DNA of 64,000 nucleotides from Mucilaginibacter sp. (lineage in GTDB: Bacteria; Bacteroidota; Bacteroidia; Sphingobacteriales; Sphingobacteriaceae), in contig JARLHA010000037.1 of NCBI GenBank assembly GCA_031292485.1, positions 186,001-250,000 on the forward strand, written 5' to 3'. The notes beneath the pieces were generated by a model, which saw only the letters and a list, made by a program, of their open reading frames with translations, had not been told where the DNA came from and searched no databases. The position numbers and the translations under genes are program-made. Each line of letters begins with the position of its first letter. Positions within the stretch are counted from its first letter, which is position 1. Of this stretch, positions 38,277 to 47,648 are shown piece after piece.

Positions 38277-39298
38277 TGGCTAAAATATTAGTAACAGGCG
38301 GATTAGGCTACATTGGTTCGCATACTGTTGTTGAACTTGTAAACGCCGGTTTTGAGCCGGTAATAGTTGATGACCTTTCCAACTCACATCACCGGATATT
38401 AGATCAATTGAGTAAAATAATCGGCTTCAAACCTGCTTTTTACCAGTTTAATTTGTGTGACGAAAATAAGTTAAAGGAGTTTGCCGCCGCCGAGCCGGAT
38501 ATTGAAGGCATTATTCACTTTGCCGCTTTTAAAGCAGTTGGCGAATCGGTAAAAAATCCCTTAAAATATTACCACAATAATTTATCCTCGCTGTTAAATT
38601 TACTGCGGCAGTATAGCGGTAGAACTTTGAATTTTGTTTTTTCATCCAGTTGCACGGTTTACGGACAGCCGGATGAATTGCCTGTAACTGAAAATGCCGC
38701 AGTTAAGCCTGCGCAGTCTCCCTATGGCAATACCAAACAAATTGCCGAGGAAATACTGAAAGATGCAGTAGTATCGGGTGACGCAAAAAAAGTTATTGCA
38801 TTAAGATATTTTAACCCGGTTGGTGCGCATGAATCGGCCCTGATTGGTGAGCTTCCGATTGGGATCCCGCAAAACCTGGTGCCTTTTATCACCCAAACGG
38901 CCATTGGCAAACGCGAAAAAATAACCGTATTTGGGAATGACTACGATACCAGGGATGGCAGTTGCGTGCGCGACTATATACATGTGGTTGACCTTGCCAA
39001 AGCCCATGTGGCGGCGTTAAAATTGATGGAGGGCGAAACATTTGCCGGGTACGACGTATTTAACTTAGGCACTGGTAATGGTAATACTGTTTTGGAGGTG
39101 ATTAACGCTTTTGAACGCGCTACGGGTGTAAAATTAAACTATGAAATCGGGCCCCGCAGGAGCGGCGACGTGGAGAAGGTATGGGGGGACGTAACCAAAT
39201 CGGCCAAACAGCTGCATTGGAGGGCGCAAATAGGGCTTGACACCATGATGTCATCTGCCTGGGCATGGGAGCAATATTTATCCGAAAATTCTATTTAA
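38276..39298 (+). CDS. galE: UDP-glucose 4-epimerase GalE
   Basis: The 340-residue epimerase interconverts UDP-glucose and UDP-galactose, and may also act on UDP-xylose or UDP-glucuronate given its operon. Seen are GGLGYIGSH (8-16), SSSCTVYG (123-130), Y150/K154 (PYGNTKQIAEE) and RYFNPVGAH. It is the third gene of the ugd operon. The 258-base region that follows has no gene and leads to the CpsB-type gene. Confidence 0.94.
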   Translation: MAKILVTGGLGYIGSHTVVELVNAGFEPVIVDDLSNSHHRILDQLSKIIGFKPAFYQFNLCDENKLKEFAAAEPDIEGIIHFAAFKAVGESVKNPLKYYHNNLSSLLNLLRQYSGRTLNFVFSSSCTVYGQPDELPVTENAAVKPAQSPYGNTKQIAEEILKDAVVSGDAKKVIALRYFNPVGAHESALIGELPIGIPQNLVPFITQTAIGKREKITVFGNDYDTRDGSCVRDYIHVVDLAKAHVAALKLMEGETFAGYDVFNLGTGNGNTVLEVINAFERATGVKLNYEIGPRRSGDVEKVWGDVTKSAKQLHWRAQIGLDTMMSSAWAWEQYLSENSI

Positions 39299-39556
39299 TA
39301 CCATCTTCGTACGTTAAAGTGATACAAAAAAGGTTGGGCGGGAATTCGGATGCATTGTTTACCTTTGCAGCCCGTTGTTACACAAATGGTTGTGCTGAAT
39401 AATTTAAAAAATTAGCTTAACCCGCGTGGCCACCGGCCCTGAGTAGTTTGGAGCCGGTATACGCAGGCTTATCAATTAATACCCCTGATAATCAATAACG
39501 GCTCGATTTGCCCGGTAAGGGTTTTGTATGATGTGGATACGATAATTATTGATAAA

Positions 39557-40297
39557 ATGTTTGGGATCTTTAAAAAGAAAGAATACAAAAAAAGTATTGC
39601 GTTTGATTACAGTTCGATAGTGGTAGACATGCACTCGCATGTTTTGCCGGGAATTGATGATGGTGCCAAAAACCCGGAAGAGTCTATAGCGCTGATCAAA
39701 AAAATGATGGATCTTGGCATCAGGAAAATAATTGCCACGCCACACATCATGGCAGATTATTACAGGAATACGCCTGAAACTATAAACGGCGCCCTTGCAA
39801 TACTAAAAGCTGAGCTGGAAAAGGAAAAGATTGATATTCAAATTGAAGCCGCGGCCGAACACTACTTCGACGAAACATTTGAAGGTAGGGTAAACAACCG
39901 CGATTTGATGACCATTGGCGATAATTATGTGCTTTTTGAGTTTTCGTTTATTAACCATCCGCCAAATACGATAACCGTGGTGCAGCGGTTACGAGATTTA
40001 GGCTACAAACCTATACTGGCCCATCCCGAAAGATATCCTTACCTGGATATTGAGCAGATGAAGACTTTGCACGATTGGGGCTTATTGTTCCAGATCAACA
40101 CCATCTCGCTTACCGGATACTATGGCAAGGAAACCAAAAAAGCCGCTGAAAATTTGATCGACAACCAGTTGGTTGACTTCATTTCGAGCGATATGCACCA
40201 TTTAAGACACGCTGAAGCGTTAAAACAGGCTTTAAAAATGCCCTACCTCGAAAAAATCATGTTTGACTACCCGCTGAAGAATATTATGCTGAAATAG
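39557..40297 (+). CDS. CpsB/YwqE-type PHP tyrosine-protein phosphatase
   Basis: The 246-residue protein is a metal-dependent PHP phosphatase of polysaccharide clusters. Ligands are visible as H26 and H28 (DMHSHVLPGIDDG), H63 (ATPHIMADYY), EH in EAAAEHYFDE, HPER and the final SSDMHHL. Such enzymes dephosphorylate tyrosine kinases that control capsule export. I chose ATG 39557 (MFGIFKKK) over the earlier frame start. Its position after ugd-uxs-galE fits an exopolysaccharide locus, although no Wzz/Wzc kinase is in the window. Confidence 0.88.
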   Translation: MFGIFKKKEYKKSIAFDYSSIVVDMHSHVLPGIDDGAKNPEESIALIKKMMDLGIRKIIATPHIMADYYRNTPETINGALAILKAELEKEKIDIQIEAAAEHYFDETFEGRVNNRDLMTIGDNYVLFEFSFINHPPNTITVVQRLRDLGYKPILAHPERYPYLDIEQMKTLHDWGLLFQINTISLTGYYGKETKKAAENLIDNQLVDFISSDMHHLRHAEALKQALKMPYLEKIMFDYPLKNIMLK

Positions 40298-40431
40298 ATG
40301 TGCGAATTTCAGATGTGCAAATGTGCAGATGAAATTCGTATTTGGTGAGCCAGCTTAATGCTCCATTTGAATATTCAGGCATCCGTACTTTACTTTCCCA
40401 TCTGCACATCTTAAATTTGCACATCCGCACA

Positions 40432-41673
40432 TTATTCATACCTCAATGCTTCCACCGGATCAAGTTTGGAAGCTTTTTTTGCAGGATAAAAGCCAGAGAT
40501 CAGCCCGATACAGGTACACAGTAAAATTGCTGAAAACAGCCATACCCACGGCGCTACAAATGCCCCGCTGATATTAATTGCAATAAGGTTACCGGCGGCC
40601 ATTCCCAATATAATACCCAATATGCCTCCGATGAGGCAAATTACAATTGCTTCAATTAAAAACTGCTTTCGGATAATAGACGGCGTTGCCCCCAATGCCT
40701 TGCGCAGCCCAATCTCGCGGGTACGCTCGGTTACCGATACCAGCATGATATTCATCAATCCAATGGCGGCACCTATTAAAGTAATAGCACCTATAGCGGC
40801 ACCGCCCATCGTCATCATAGATAGGTTGCCCGAAAGTTCATGCTGTATCGAGTCGCTTCTTTCTATTTCAAAATTATTATCGCTGGTCACATTCAGGCCC
40901 CTCACGTTTCTAAAAAGCGAAGTGGCTTCTCCAATGGTAGCGTCCAAAGCAGCAGGGCTGCTTACCTGGATGGTAACCGTGAAGGTTTTATTGGTATCCG
41001 GATCGATCTGCTTAGCTTTTAAAACAGGTATCACGCAAAACTTATCGCCGCCAAACATATTACTCGATCCTTTTGTTGCAAAAACACCGATCACCCTGAA
41101 CTGGGTGCTCCCGATGTATATCGACTTGTTAATAGGATCCTCATCCTTAAATAGTTTTTTCTTTATTTCGTTGCCAATCATTACCACGTTTTCGCCGTGT
41201 TCCAGTTCTGATGAGGAAAAATTACGACCGAAACTCAGTTTATACCCGCTGATGACCAGGTAATTTTCATTTGAACCTGTTACCGATATATTAGGGTTGG
41301 TTTTTTTATTGCCGTATTTTGCTACGGCGGTGCCGGTAACATCAAGGTTTACCCTCGTTAAAACCGGAAGCGCAAATTTCTTTTTAAACCTGTCCGCCTG
41401 GTCGTAGCTAATTTTTGGATAAACTTTGTCATGCCCGCCGTTGCCGAAATTAAGCCCTGATCCCCGGTTTTGAATGGTGAAGGAGTTGGCGCCCAGGCCG
41501 GCAAATGCGTTGTTAACGGAGGTTTTTACCCCTTCAATAGCCGTTAATATGCCCACCAATGCCATAATACCGATGGCGATGATCAGGGATGTTAACGATG
41601 TCCGCAACCTGTTGCCTGCAATTGACTGAAGGGCGATGGCAACATTTTCGCGTAAACTGGTTTTTACAGGCAT
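40432..41673 (-). CDS. MacB-like ABC transporter permease
   Basis: The 413-residue protein has the MacB/FtsX layout: an N-terminal helix (about 22-44, NRLRTSLTSLIIAIGIMALVG is typical), a ~220-residue periplasmic domain and three C-terminal helices after residue 285 with RTREIGLRKALGA (about 320-332). It probably couples to a separate ATPase and moves lipoproteins, peptides or drugs across the inner membrane. No ATPase gene is next to it. Confidence 0.92.
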   Translation of the reverse strand: MPVKTSLRENVAIALQSIAGNRLRTSLTSLIIAIGIMALVGILTAIEGVKTSVNNAFAGLGANSFTIQNRGSGLNFGNGGHDKVYPKISYDQADRFKKKFALPVLTRVNLDVTGTAVAKYGNKKTNPNISVTGSNENYLVISGYKLSFGRNFSSSELEHGENVVMIGNEIKKKLFKDEDPINKSIYIGSTQFRVIGVFATKGSSNMFGGDKFCVIPVLKAKQIDPDTNKTFTVTIQVSSPAALDATIGEATSLFRNVRGLNVTSDNNFEIERSDSIQHELSGNLSMMTMGGAAIGAITLIGAAIGLMNIMLVSVTERTREIGLRKALGATPSIIRKQFLIEAIVICLIGGILGIILGMAAGNLIAINISGAFVAPWVWLFSAILLCTCIGLISGFYPAKKASKLDPVEALRYE

Positions 41674-41780
41674 GGTTTAAAATTAACGGAAATCCTGGTG
41701 TTAAGACTATAGGGTACGCTGCTTTGTTACAAGCTTTTCAATTAATTTAAATACCCCGCAACCCCGACAGAATTTAACTG

Positions 41781-43748
41781 TTAATTCACCTTTTCAAACC
41801 TGGCGGCCCATCCGCCTCCGGATGCCATTTTTATTGGTAATTTATCTGCCGCGGTTACGGTGATCACCTTGCGGATATAGTCGGTACCGTCGTGGTTGGC
41901 GTTGGAGCCATCTTCAAATATAGTGGCTTTATAGCTGCCTTCCCCTAAAAAGGACAGGTCCATCGTTATATCGCGCGGGGTCCAACTGGTCATTACGCCG
42001 GCGTACCAGGTAGTGCCTTTTTTGCGGGCAATGCTTACAAAATCGCCAACGCTGCCATCCAGCGATACGGTAGCGTCAAAAGTGGTTGGTATGGCGGCTA
42101 TAAAGTCCGTACTTTCCTGCTCTTTCATGTAAATAGTCGGGTTGTCAGAAAGCATTTGCAGCGGGGCCTCAAATATGGTGTACATAGCCAGCTGGTGGCA
42201 GCGGGTGCCCTGTGTCATCGGGTTTGAATTAACCGGCCTGAAGGCATCTTTAGGCGCATTGCGCATACCGCCAGGGGTATAGTCCATCGGGCCGGCCATC
42301 ATCCGGATAAATGGAATGCTTACGTCATACCCCGGCTGGTCGTTTACGCCCCATTTCATATTCTCCAAACCCTTCACGCCTTCGCAGTTGATTACGTTGG
42401 GATAGGTGCGCTGCATACCTGACGGCTTATACATTCCATGGTAATCAACCATTAAATGATTATCGGCCGCTTTTTGGGCAAGTGAGTATAGCGAGCTTAC
42501 CGCTTCCTGGTCATCCCTGTCAATAAAATCTATCTTAAAACCTTTGATGCCCATTTTGGCAAATTTGGCAAATAGTGCATCCGGTTCCCTTGTAATCGCA
42601 TACCAGGTAGACCACAGGATCACGCCAATATTTTGCTGTTTGCCATAGTCAACGATTTGTTGAACGTCCAGCTTGGATTTATTCAGGTCCCAATCATCAG
42701 ACCAGCCTTCATCAATAATAATATACTCCAGTTTATTTGCTGCCGCGAAGTCGATATAATATTTATAGGTAGGTACATTTATACCCGCTTTAAAATCAAC
42801 ATGACTGATGTTCCAGTCGTTCCACCAGTCCCAGGCTACTTTGCCGGGCTTTATCCAGCTCACATCCTTTAAGCGGGAGGGTTCAGCAAGGCGCTGCATC
42901 ATGTCGTTATCCGCAAGTTGCTTGTCTTCATTGCTGATCACTACCACCCGCCATGGAAAGCTGCGTGTACCGCTTGTTTTGGCGATATAATCAGCCCGGC
43001 TTTTTACCGCATAGTTAATCCTGCTTACAAACTCTTCCGTTGGCACCGGAGCAAATACGCCGTGCAGGTTATTGCCATCGCCAGGCATAAGGTACATGCC
43101 GGGATAATCCTGCAGGTCGGCTTCCAGGATCACCGCCTTTAACGGATTGCCTATATCAACCAACACAGGCAAAAATGCCAGGGTATCTTTTTTAATGGCA
43201 GAAATGCTGATATGGTCGTAATGCGACTCAAACGAGGTGTTGAATTTATCTTTATTTCGGTAATCGTTTACAAATGGAAGAAAAGCTTTGTCATCATCCT
43301 TAAAGTTAAAATTGACTTCCTCGTTTAAGATGGTAATATCGCCTTTTTTCTGTGTTACGAAGCGATACGCTGCCCCGTCATTATACGCCCGGAAGACCAG
43401 CCCGTAATCGCCCTTAAAATTGATGATTAACTGGTTATAATTATTCCGAACCTGGGCTTTTTTATAAAAGGGCGTGTTAAATGTTTCGTCGCCTGATGAA
43501 GTCGCTGCTTTTTTAACGGATACATTTTTACCCAATATATCGCCATTATTAACGGTAAGGGAAATTTCCGAGGGCAGAATTACTTCGGTTTCGCCATGCT
43601 TCACTGACCAGGTTACATTGGCCCCGGCATTCACCGTAATATTGATCTTACCATCAGGGGAACTTACGTGGTAAATTTTAGCACTTTGTGCCGAAACAAA
43701 TGATAATGGCAAAACAAGACACAGCAGTAACAATATTGCGGTTTTCAT
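41781..43748 (-). CDS. Glycoside hydrolase family 97 (SusB-like)
   Basis: The 655-residue protein has a signal peptide cut before QSAKIYH and the three-part layout of GH97: an N-terminal beta-sandwich (about 25-280), a catalytic barrel with WDWWNDW, IIDEGWSDDWD and IKGFKIDFIDRDDQ, and a C-terminal sandwich. GH97 members are alpha-glucosidases (inverting) or alpha-galactosidases (retaining). The Asp-containing FIDRDDQ strand would suit a retaining enzyme, but I cannot settle this. It acts in the periplasm on alpha-linked sugars. Confidence 0.93.
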   Translation of the reverse strand: MKTAILLLLCLVLPLSFVSAQSAKIYHVSSPDGKINITVNAGANVTWSVKHGETEVILPSEISLTVNNGDILGKNVSVKKAATSSGDETFNTPFYKKAQVRNNYNQLIINFKGDYGLVFRAYNDGAAYRFVTQKKGDITILNEEVNFNFKDDDKAFLPFVNDYRNKDKFNTSFESHYDHISISAIKKDTLAFLPVLVDIGNPLKAVILEADLQDYPGMYLMPGDGNNLHGVFAPVPTEEFVSRINYAVKSRADYIAKTSGTRSFPWRVVVISNEDKQLADNDMMQRLAEPSRLKDVSWIKPGKVAWDWWNDWNISHVDFKAGINVPTYKYYIDFAAANKLEYIIIDEGWSDDWDLNKSKLDVQQIVDYGKQQNIGVILWSTWYAITREPDALFAKFAKMGIKGFKIDFIDRDDQEAVSSLYSLAQKAADNHLMVDYHGMYKPSGMQRTYPNVINCEGVKGLENMKWGVNDQPGYDVSIPFIRMMAGPMDYTPGGMRNAPKDAFRPVNSNPMTQGTRCHQLAMYTIFEAPLQMLSDNPTIYMKEQESTDFIAAIPTTFDATVSLDGSVGDFVSIARKKGTTWYAGVMTSWTPRDITMDLSFLGEGSYKATIFEDGSNANHDGTDYIRKVITVTAADKLPIKMASGGGWAARFEKVN

Positions 43749-43857
43749 CAGGTAATAATTATGGTTTAAAAAAGCGGTTTAATAGCCGTCTAAGCTAAAT
43801 AAAATCCAGAAAAATAAAAGTGTAGTATTGACAATTTTTAACTGCAATTGAATTTGC

Positions 43858-44742
43858 CTATTTCCCTGTTAGCACAATTACCACCCGCCTGTTTTGATCC
43901 TGGTCGATCGAACTCATTTCGGGGTAAACTTTTGGTTCTTTGCTGCCCAGGCCTTTGTAGGTTAACCGGGTTGGGCTGATGCCTTCGCTTACCAGGTAAT
44001 CATAAATAAATTTTGCACGGGTAAGCGATAATTCAAATTTCCGGGTGTCAAAGTCTTCACCATCCTTGCCGTTGTATTGGCAGCAAATGTGCCCCTGTAT
44101 CTCAATCTTCAGGTTGGGGTGGGCTTTTAACAGCTCTTTTAAAGCCACCATATAACGTACAGCCGATGGCCGCAAAAAATGCCTGCCCGGCTGAAAAGTT
44201 AATTCGCTGAAACTGATGCTGTCGCCCACATTACGGCCGCCGATATTATTGATCCGGGTGTAAACGCTGTCGTCTTTCTTTTTTATACGGATCGTATCCC
44301 GCAAACGGGGAATTATAATTTGTTTTTTTGGCACTGGTTTTGGTGCAGCGGGCCTTGCGAAAATGATCTCCACCCGGCGATTAAAAGGGTCGCCTATAGC
44401 AGAATGTGTCTTTGTTGTTACATCTACCTGCCCCTTGCCATTGGCAAACAGCCGCTCACTTTTGCTGTGTAACTTTTGCAGATAGGCTTTTACTATTTCT
44501 GCCCTCGCGGTGGATAGGGTATAATTGGAATCCCTTTTACCCAGGTAGTCTGCAAAACCATGAATTTTAACGACCGTTGTATCCCGTATAAAACGGCTCA
44601 GCGAATCAAGGGTAACTTTATGGCCCGCGGTGAGTTCCTTTTGGTTAATGTCAAAAAACAACCTTATGGTATCCCGCCCACACGACCATGAAGGCAATGC
44701 TTTCCCGAGGATCAATAGGCAAAATATTAGCTTAAGTTTCAT
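43858..44742 (-). CDS. Tandem OmpA-domain protein
   Basis: The 294-residue exported protein appears to carry two OmpA/MotB-type peptidoglycan-binding domains in a row. The first spans about residues 24-132 (IHGFADYLGKRDSNYTLS with LSxARAE and GDPFNRRVEI), the second about 178-292 (IQGHICCQYNG, LSLTRAKFIYDYL, GLGSKEP and QNRRVVIVL). A basic linker lies between. The signal peptide ends near residue 20. It likely links the outer membrane to peptidoglycan. The stop is followed within 9 bases upstream by the DUF1080 gene on the same strand. Confidence 0.87.
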   Translation of the reverse strand: MKLKLIFCLLILGKALPSWSCGRDTIRLFFDINQKELTAGHKVTLDSLSRFIRDTTVVKIHGFADYLGKRDSNYTLSTARAEIVKAYLQKLHSKSERLFANGKGQVDVTTKTHSAIGDPFNRRVEIIFARPAAPKPVPKKQIIIPRLRDTIRIKKKDDSVYTRINNIGGRNVGDSISFSELTFQPGRHFLRPSAVRYMVALKELLKAHPNLKIEIQGHICCQYNGKDGEDFDTRKFELSLTRAKFIYDYLVSEGISPTRLTYKGLGSKEPKVYPEMSSIDQDQNRRVVIVLTGK

Positions 44743-44751
44743 TTTTCCGGG

Positions 44752-45387
44752 TTAACGCAATGGCTTCACCATAATATTTTTGAAAAAGGTCAAACTCTTC
44801 GGATCATGGCCCTGCAGGGCAAATGTACCGCTTGAAAGTACCCGCTCCTCATCGCCTTTCTCCCGTTTTACGTTGTCCGGTTCGGTATAGTCAAGCACCA
44901 CTTTGTCATTTAATTTAACCAAAACCCTTTTGCCTTCAACGGTTATATACATGGTAAACCATTCATTGTCTTTAACATACACCTCTTTGATGTTGTCGAT
45001 ACCGTATAAGCTGCCGGTGCGGATCCAGTCTGTATGGCTGTTGTTTACCTGTACTTCGTAGCCTTTTGAGGGCCATCCGCCCTGCTGGTAGCCGGTATGG
45101 ATATAAATGCCCGAATTGGTTCCCTTGTGCGTCATCACATCGGCTTTAAATTCAAAATTCTTAAAGTTGTGGTCTAAGACGGGACCATCGTAAAATAGAT
45201 GTGCCGTTTTGCCGTGAACGATGATCATTCCGCTATCAACAGAAAATGTTTCGGCGTTGTCACCCACCTTCCAGTTATTTAAAGTTTTTCCATCAAATAA
45301 GGAGATCCAGCCTTTTGCATGTTGTTTTGAGGCTGAACATGAAAGCAGCAGGCAGGCGATAAAGCAACAATAGTTAATTTTTTTCAT
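44752..45387 (-). CDS. DUF1080 (3-keto-disaccharide hydrolase-like) lipoprotein
   Basis: The 211-residue protein has a lipobox (ACLLLSC, Cys near residue 17) and a concanavalin-like DUF1080 domain: GWISLFDGKTLNNWKVG at the start, SGIYIHTGYQQGGWPSKGYEVQ in the middle and GTFALQGHDPKS near the end. Members include 3-keto-sugar hydrolases. It is probably anchored in the periplasm and translated together with the OmpA-type gene 9 bases downstream. Confidence 0.9.
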   Translation of the reverse strand: MKKINYCCFIACLLLSCSASKQHAKGWISLFDGKTLNNWKVGDNAETFSVDSGMIIVHGKTAHLFYDGPVLDHNFKNFEFKADVMTHKGTNSGIYIHTGYQQGGWPSKGYEVQVNNSHTDWIRTGSLYGIDNIKEVYVKDNEWFTMYITVEGKRVLVKLNDKVVLDYTEPDNVKREKGDEERVLSSGTFALQGHDPKSLTFFKNIMVKPLR

Positions 45388-45450
45388 AGCAGGAGTTTTA
45401 TATAAATCGGTTTGAAAAATAAAACTAAGCTAATACTAATTATTAATGAT

Positions 45451-45915
45451 TTAAAATGGCCTGAAATTTGGCCTGCTGATCAACGGCGAGAACGACCAGG
45501 GGATGGAGCTTAAAATAACGAGTAAAGCAATACTGAACCAGATCGCCATCGTTTTAAATTTCTCCTGGTCTGTAGTTTTACGCTTCGCTTTTACCGAGCC
45601 GATCGTAATAATGATGATGCCCGTTAGCATCATGGTAACGTGCTCCATCCCAAAAAACCTGATCTGCCGCTCATGAACGGCTTCGCTAAAATGATGCACG
45701 AAATAGCTCACTACCGGGCTGATGAAATACAACCATAAGCCCAGCACTAATTGAACGTGCGCGATGGTAGCGGTGATATGCCTTACCCTATCGTCAAACG
45801 CCCGGAACGGCTTTTTAAAAAGCCAGCCGCGATATGCCCAAAAAATGGCAAAAAGTAAACTTGCCAAAACAAACCAGCGCACCAGCGAGTGCAATGCCAA
45901 TAAGGTGAGGTACAT
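45451..45915 (-). CDS. Integral membrane protein, four helices
   Basis: From ATG 45915 the product is 154 residues with four membrane segments (about 5-27, 48-70, 85-107 and 128-148). Histidines within or next to helices (H8, H39, H45, H62, H63 by approximate count) could bind haem, as in small cytochrome-b-like proteins, but no canonical pattern is clear. Upstream extension to 46110 overlaps the divergent gene and was rejected. Confidence 0.7.
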   Translation of the reverse strand: MYLTLLALHSLVRWFVLASLLFAIFWAYRGWLFKKPFRAFDDRVRHITATIAHVQLVLGLWLYFISPVVSYFVHHFSEAVHERQIRFFGMEHVTMMLTGIIIITIGSVKAKRKTTDQEKFKTMAIWFSIALLVILSSIPWSFSPLISRPNFRPF

Positions 45916-46098
45916 ATTAATTTCCGGGTTATTTTTTACAGATGATTTTAGGATAGAGACGATCAGCATTTTAAAACATTTTAAGGTGCAAACTAAAAGA
46001 TTGCCGTTTATACAGGGGCTGGCTATTATTAACAAAAGTTTAATACTGCCGGTTGTTAAAGGTTTTATCGGGGCGATATATTTGTATGACACAATATT

Positions 46099-46665
46099 AT
46101 GCTGATACACAAAGCCCTTAAGGTTAATGTCATCAAATTCATAAAAGTTGCTGCCGTGCTGTGCTCAAAAAAGGGACTAAAAAAACTGGCAGCTCAGCTT
46201 TATGACCCAAGCCAATCAGACGAGCGGAAAGCATTTTCGGCGGCCCTGGGAGTCTTCCTGGGCATCATCCCTATTTGGGGGTTTCAAACCTTATCGGCAA
46301 TTTTCCTGTCCGTTTTTTTTAGGTTGAATAAAGCTTTGGTGCTCATCTTTTCGCATATCAGCCTGCCGCCTTTACTGCCTTTTGTGGTATTCCTAAGCTA
46401 TAAAGCGGGGAGCTTTTGGGTGAGCGATCACAACGTCAATGTGGCCCCTGCTGCAAAAATATCGGGTCGAAACTTTAGTGCTCATCTGCTGCAATATCTT
46501 TGGGGCAGCCTGACGCTTGCAGTTGTGGCAGCCATTATCGCCGGCTTGATAACTTATGCCGCCCTTAAGTCGGCAAATGCTATAAAGCAATACCGCCTCG
46601 CTGCCGCTTCAAAAAGAGAACCGACAGTTTCATTTGCAGTAGTATCCGGCCTGCTGGAAGACTAA
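46099..46665 (+). CDS. DUF2062 membrane protein
   Basis: The 188-residue protein matches the DUF2062 pattern: a basic leader, then SAALGVFLGIIPIWGFQT (about 46-63), three to four membrane segments and ISLPPLLPFVVFLSYKAG. The function of this family is unknown. It is divergent from the preceding gene with starts about 184 bases apart and ends 13 bases before the convergent Crp/Fnr gene. Confidence 0.88.
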   Translation: MLIHKALKVNVIKFIKVAAVLCSKKGLKKLAAQLYDPSQSDERKAFSAALGVFLGIIPIWGFQTLSAIFLSVFFRLNKALVLIFSHISLPPLLPFVVFLSYKAGSFWVSDHNVNVAPAAKISGRNFSAHLLQYLWGSLTLAVVAAIIAGLITYAALKSANAIKQYRLAAASKREPTVSFAVVSGLLED

Positions 46666-46678
46666 GAATGCTTAGGTC

Positions 46679-47368
46679 CTATATTTCAATCTCCTCTGTT
46701 AGTTTCATTAATCGCTTTTCATCCGTTATCAGAATGTTTTTACTGGAAAGGGCAACCATTTTTTCCTCCTGTAAATCATTGATCACCCTGAATAAAGATT
46801 CATAGGAAGCACCGGTAAAAGACGCCAGGTCCTGCCGGCTTAGCTCAATATTAATATACCCTTCATTATTTGTTCCGAATTGATTTTTAAGGTTGATCAG
46901 CGCCTGGGCAACACGCCCTTTTACCGGCATATGGGCCAGGTTACGCATCCTTTTTTCCGATTCCTTAAGGTCATTGGCTAAAACCAATACCAACTGCTTT
47001 GTAAATTGTGTATTGATATTTAATGTCGATTCAAAAAACGCCATATCCACAAAACAGGCCAGCCCGGTTTCAATAGCAGTTGCCGAAACCGGGTAAGTAG
47101 CTTCTGGCCCGAGGCCCATCTGCCCAACAATATCTCCTGTTTTGGCAAACCTTAATATCAGTTCCTTTTCATTATCCCACCGTTTATGCACCTTTACCGC
47201 GCCTGAATAAATAAAGTAGATGCCGGCAGCAGGGTCGCCTTCCTTAAATAACTGCTGTCCCTTTTTTATTTCAAAGTTTTTACGGTTTGCGGCAACTGCC
47301 GGAATCCAGTCCTTTAAACAATACTTACACAAAAAACAACTTTTAAGGTCGCATTCATTTTTGGCCAT
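46679..47368 (-). CDS. Crp/Fnr-family regulator with N-terminal Cys cluster
   Basis: The 229-residue protein has a cyclic-nucleotide-binding-type beta barrel (about 35-135, with GDIVGQMGLG) and a C-terminal winged HTH (ELSRQDLASFTGASYESLFRVI, about 173-195). Before the barrel there are four cysteines, C6, C11, C14 and C17, spaced C-x4-C-x2-C-x2-C, reminiscent of the iron-sulphur ligands of Fnr. It may sense oxygen, nitric oxide or redox state. The ATG is followed by the Cys motif at once. Candidate operators lie in the 280-base region shared with the divergent ClC gene, so it may regulate itself and that gene. Confidence 0.9.
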   Translation of the reverse strand: MAKNECDLKSCFLCKYCLKDWIPAVAANRKNFEIKKGQQLFKEGDPAAGIYFIYSGAVKVHKRWDNEKELILRFAKTGDIVGQMGLGPEATYPVSATAIETGLACFVDMAFFESTLNINTQFTKQLVLVLANDLKESEKRMRNLAHMPVKGRVAQALINLKNQFGTNNEGYINIELSRQDLASFTGASYESLFRVINDLQEEKMVALSSKNILITDEKRLMKLTEEIEI

Positions 47369-47520
47369 GGTCTTTAAAAATCTGTAGTGTGCAATATTAA
47401 TTATATAAATGCAAAAAACGGGCTTTAAAATTTTTATATTGTTTTGTCAATAGATTCATCACCCTTCATCAATTGTTTGTGCAATAAAATTTAACGTTTA
47501 AAACTATATTTAGTTAAATA

Positions 47521-47540
47521 AATATTGCGTGTGCAATATT
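47521..47540. promoter_or_regulatory. Palindromic operator AATATTGC-N4-GCAATATT
   Basis: A perfect 8-bp inverted repeat with a 4-base spacer, the geometry of Crp/Fnr sites. The word GTGTGCAATATT recurs at 47387-47398 near the regulator's own start, and TTTGTGCAATAAA occurs near 47476. The site lies upstream of the promoter at 47555-47586. Confidence 0.6.
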
Positions 47541-47554
47541 TATTTGATTTTTTA

Positions 47555-47586
47555 TTTTATTTCGACAGCATTGTTATGTACCTTTG
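47555..47586 (+). promoter_or_regulatory. Promoter of the ClC gene
   Basis: A TTTT element at 47555-47558 is followed after 20 bases by TACCTTTG (47579-47586), matching the Bacteroidota -7 box. It lies upstream of ATG 47649, which supports that start over the GTG at 47529 inside the operator. Confidence 0.5.
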
Positions 47587-47648
47587 CAATCAAAATTAAA
47601 CGGTCAAAAGCCAGGTTTTTGGTTTTGCTGTTTCGCATTATACCTGCA

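Noticed and set aside
47529..47648. 40-residue N-terminal extension of the ClC protein
   Set aside because: The GTG lies inside the palindromic operator and before the -7 box; ATG 47649 fits the family.
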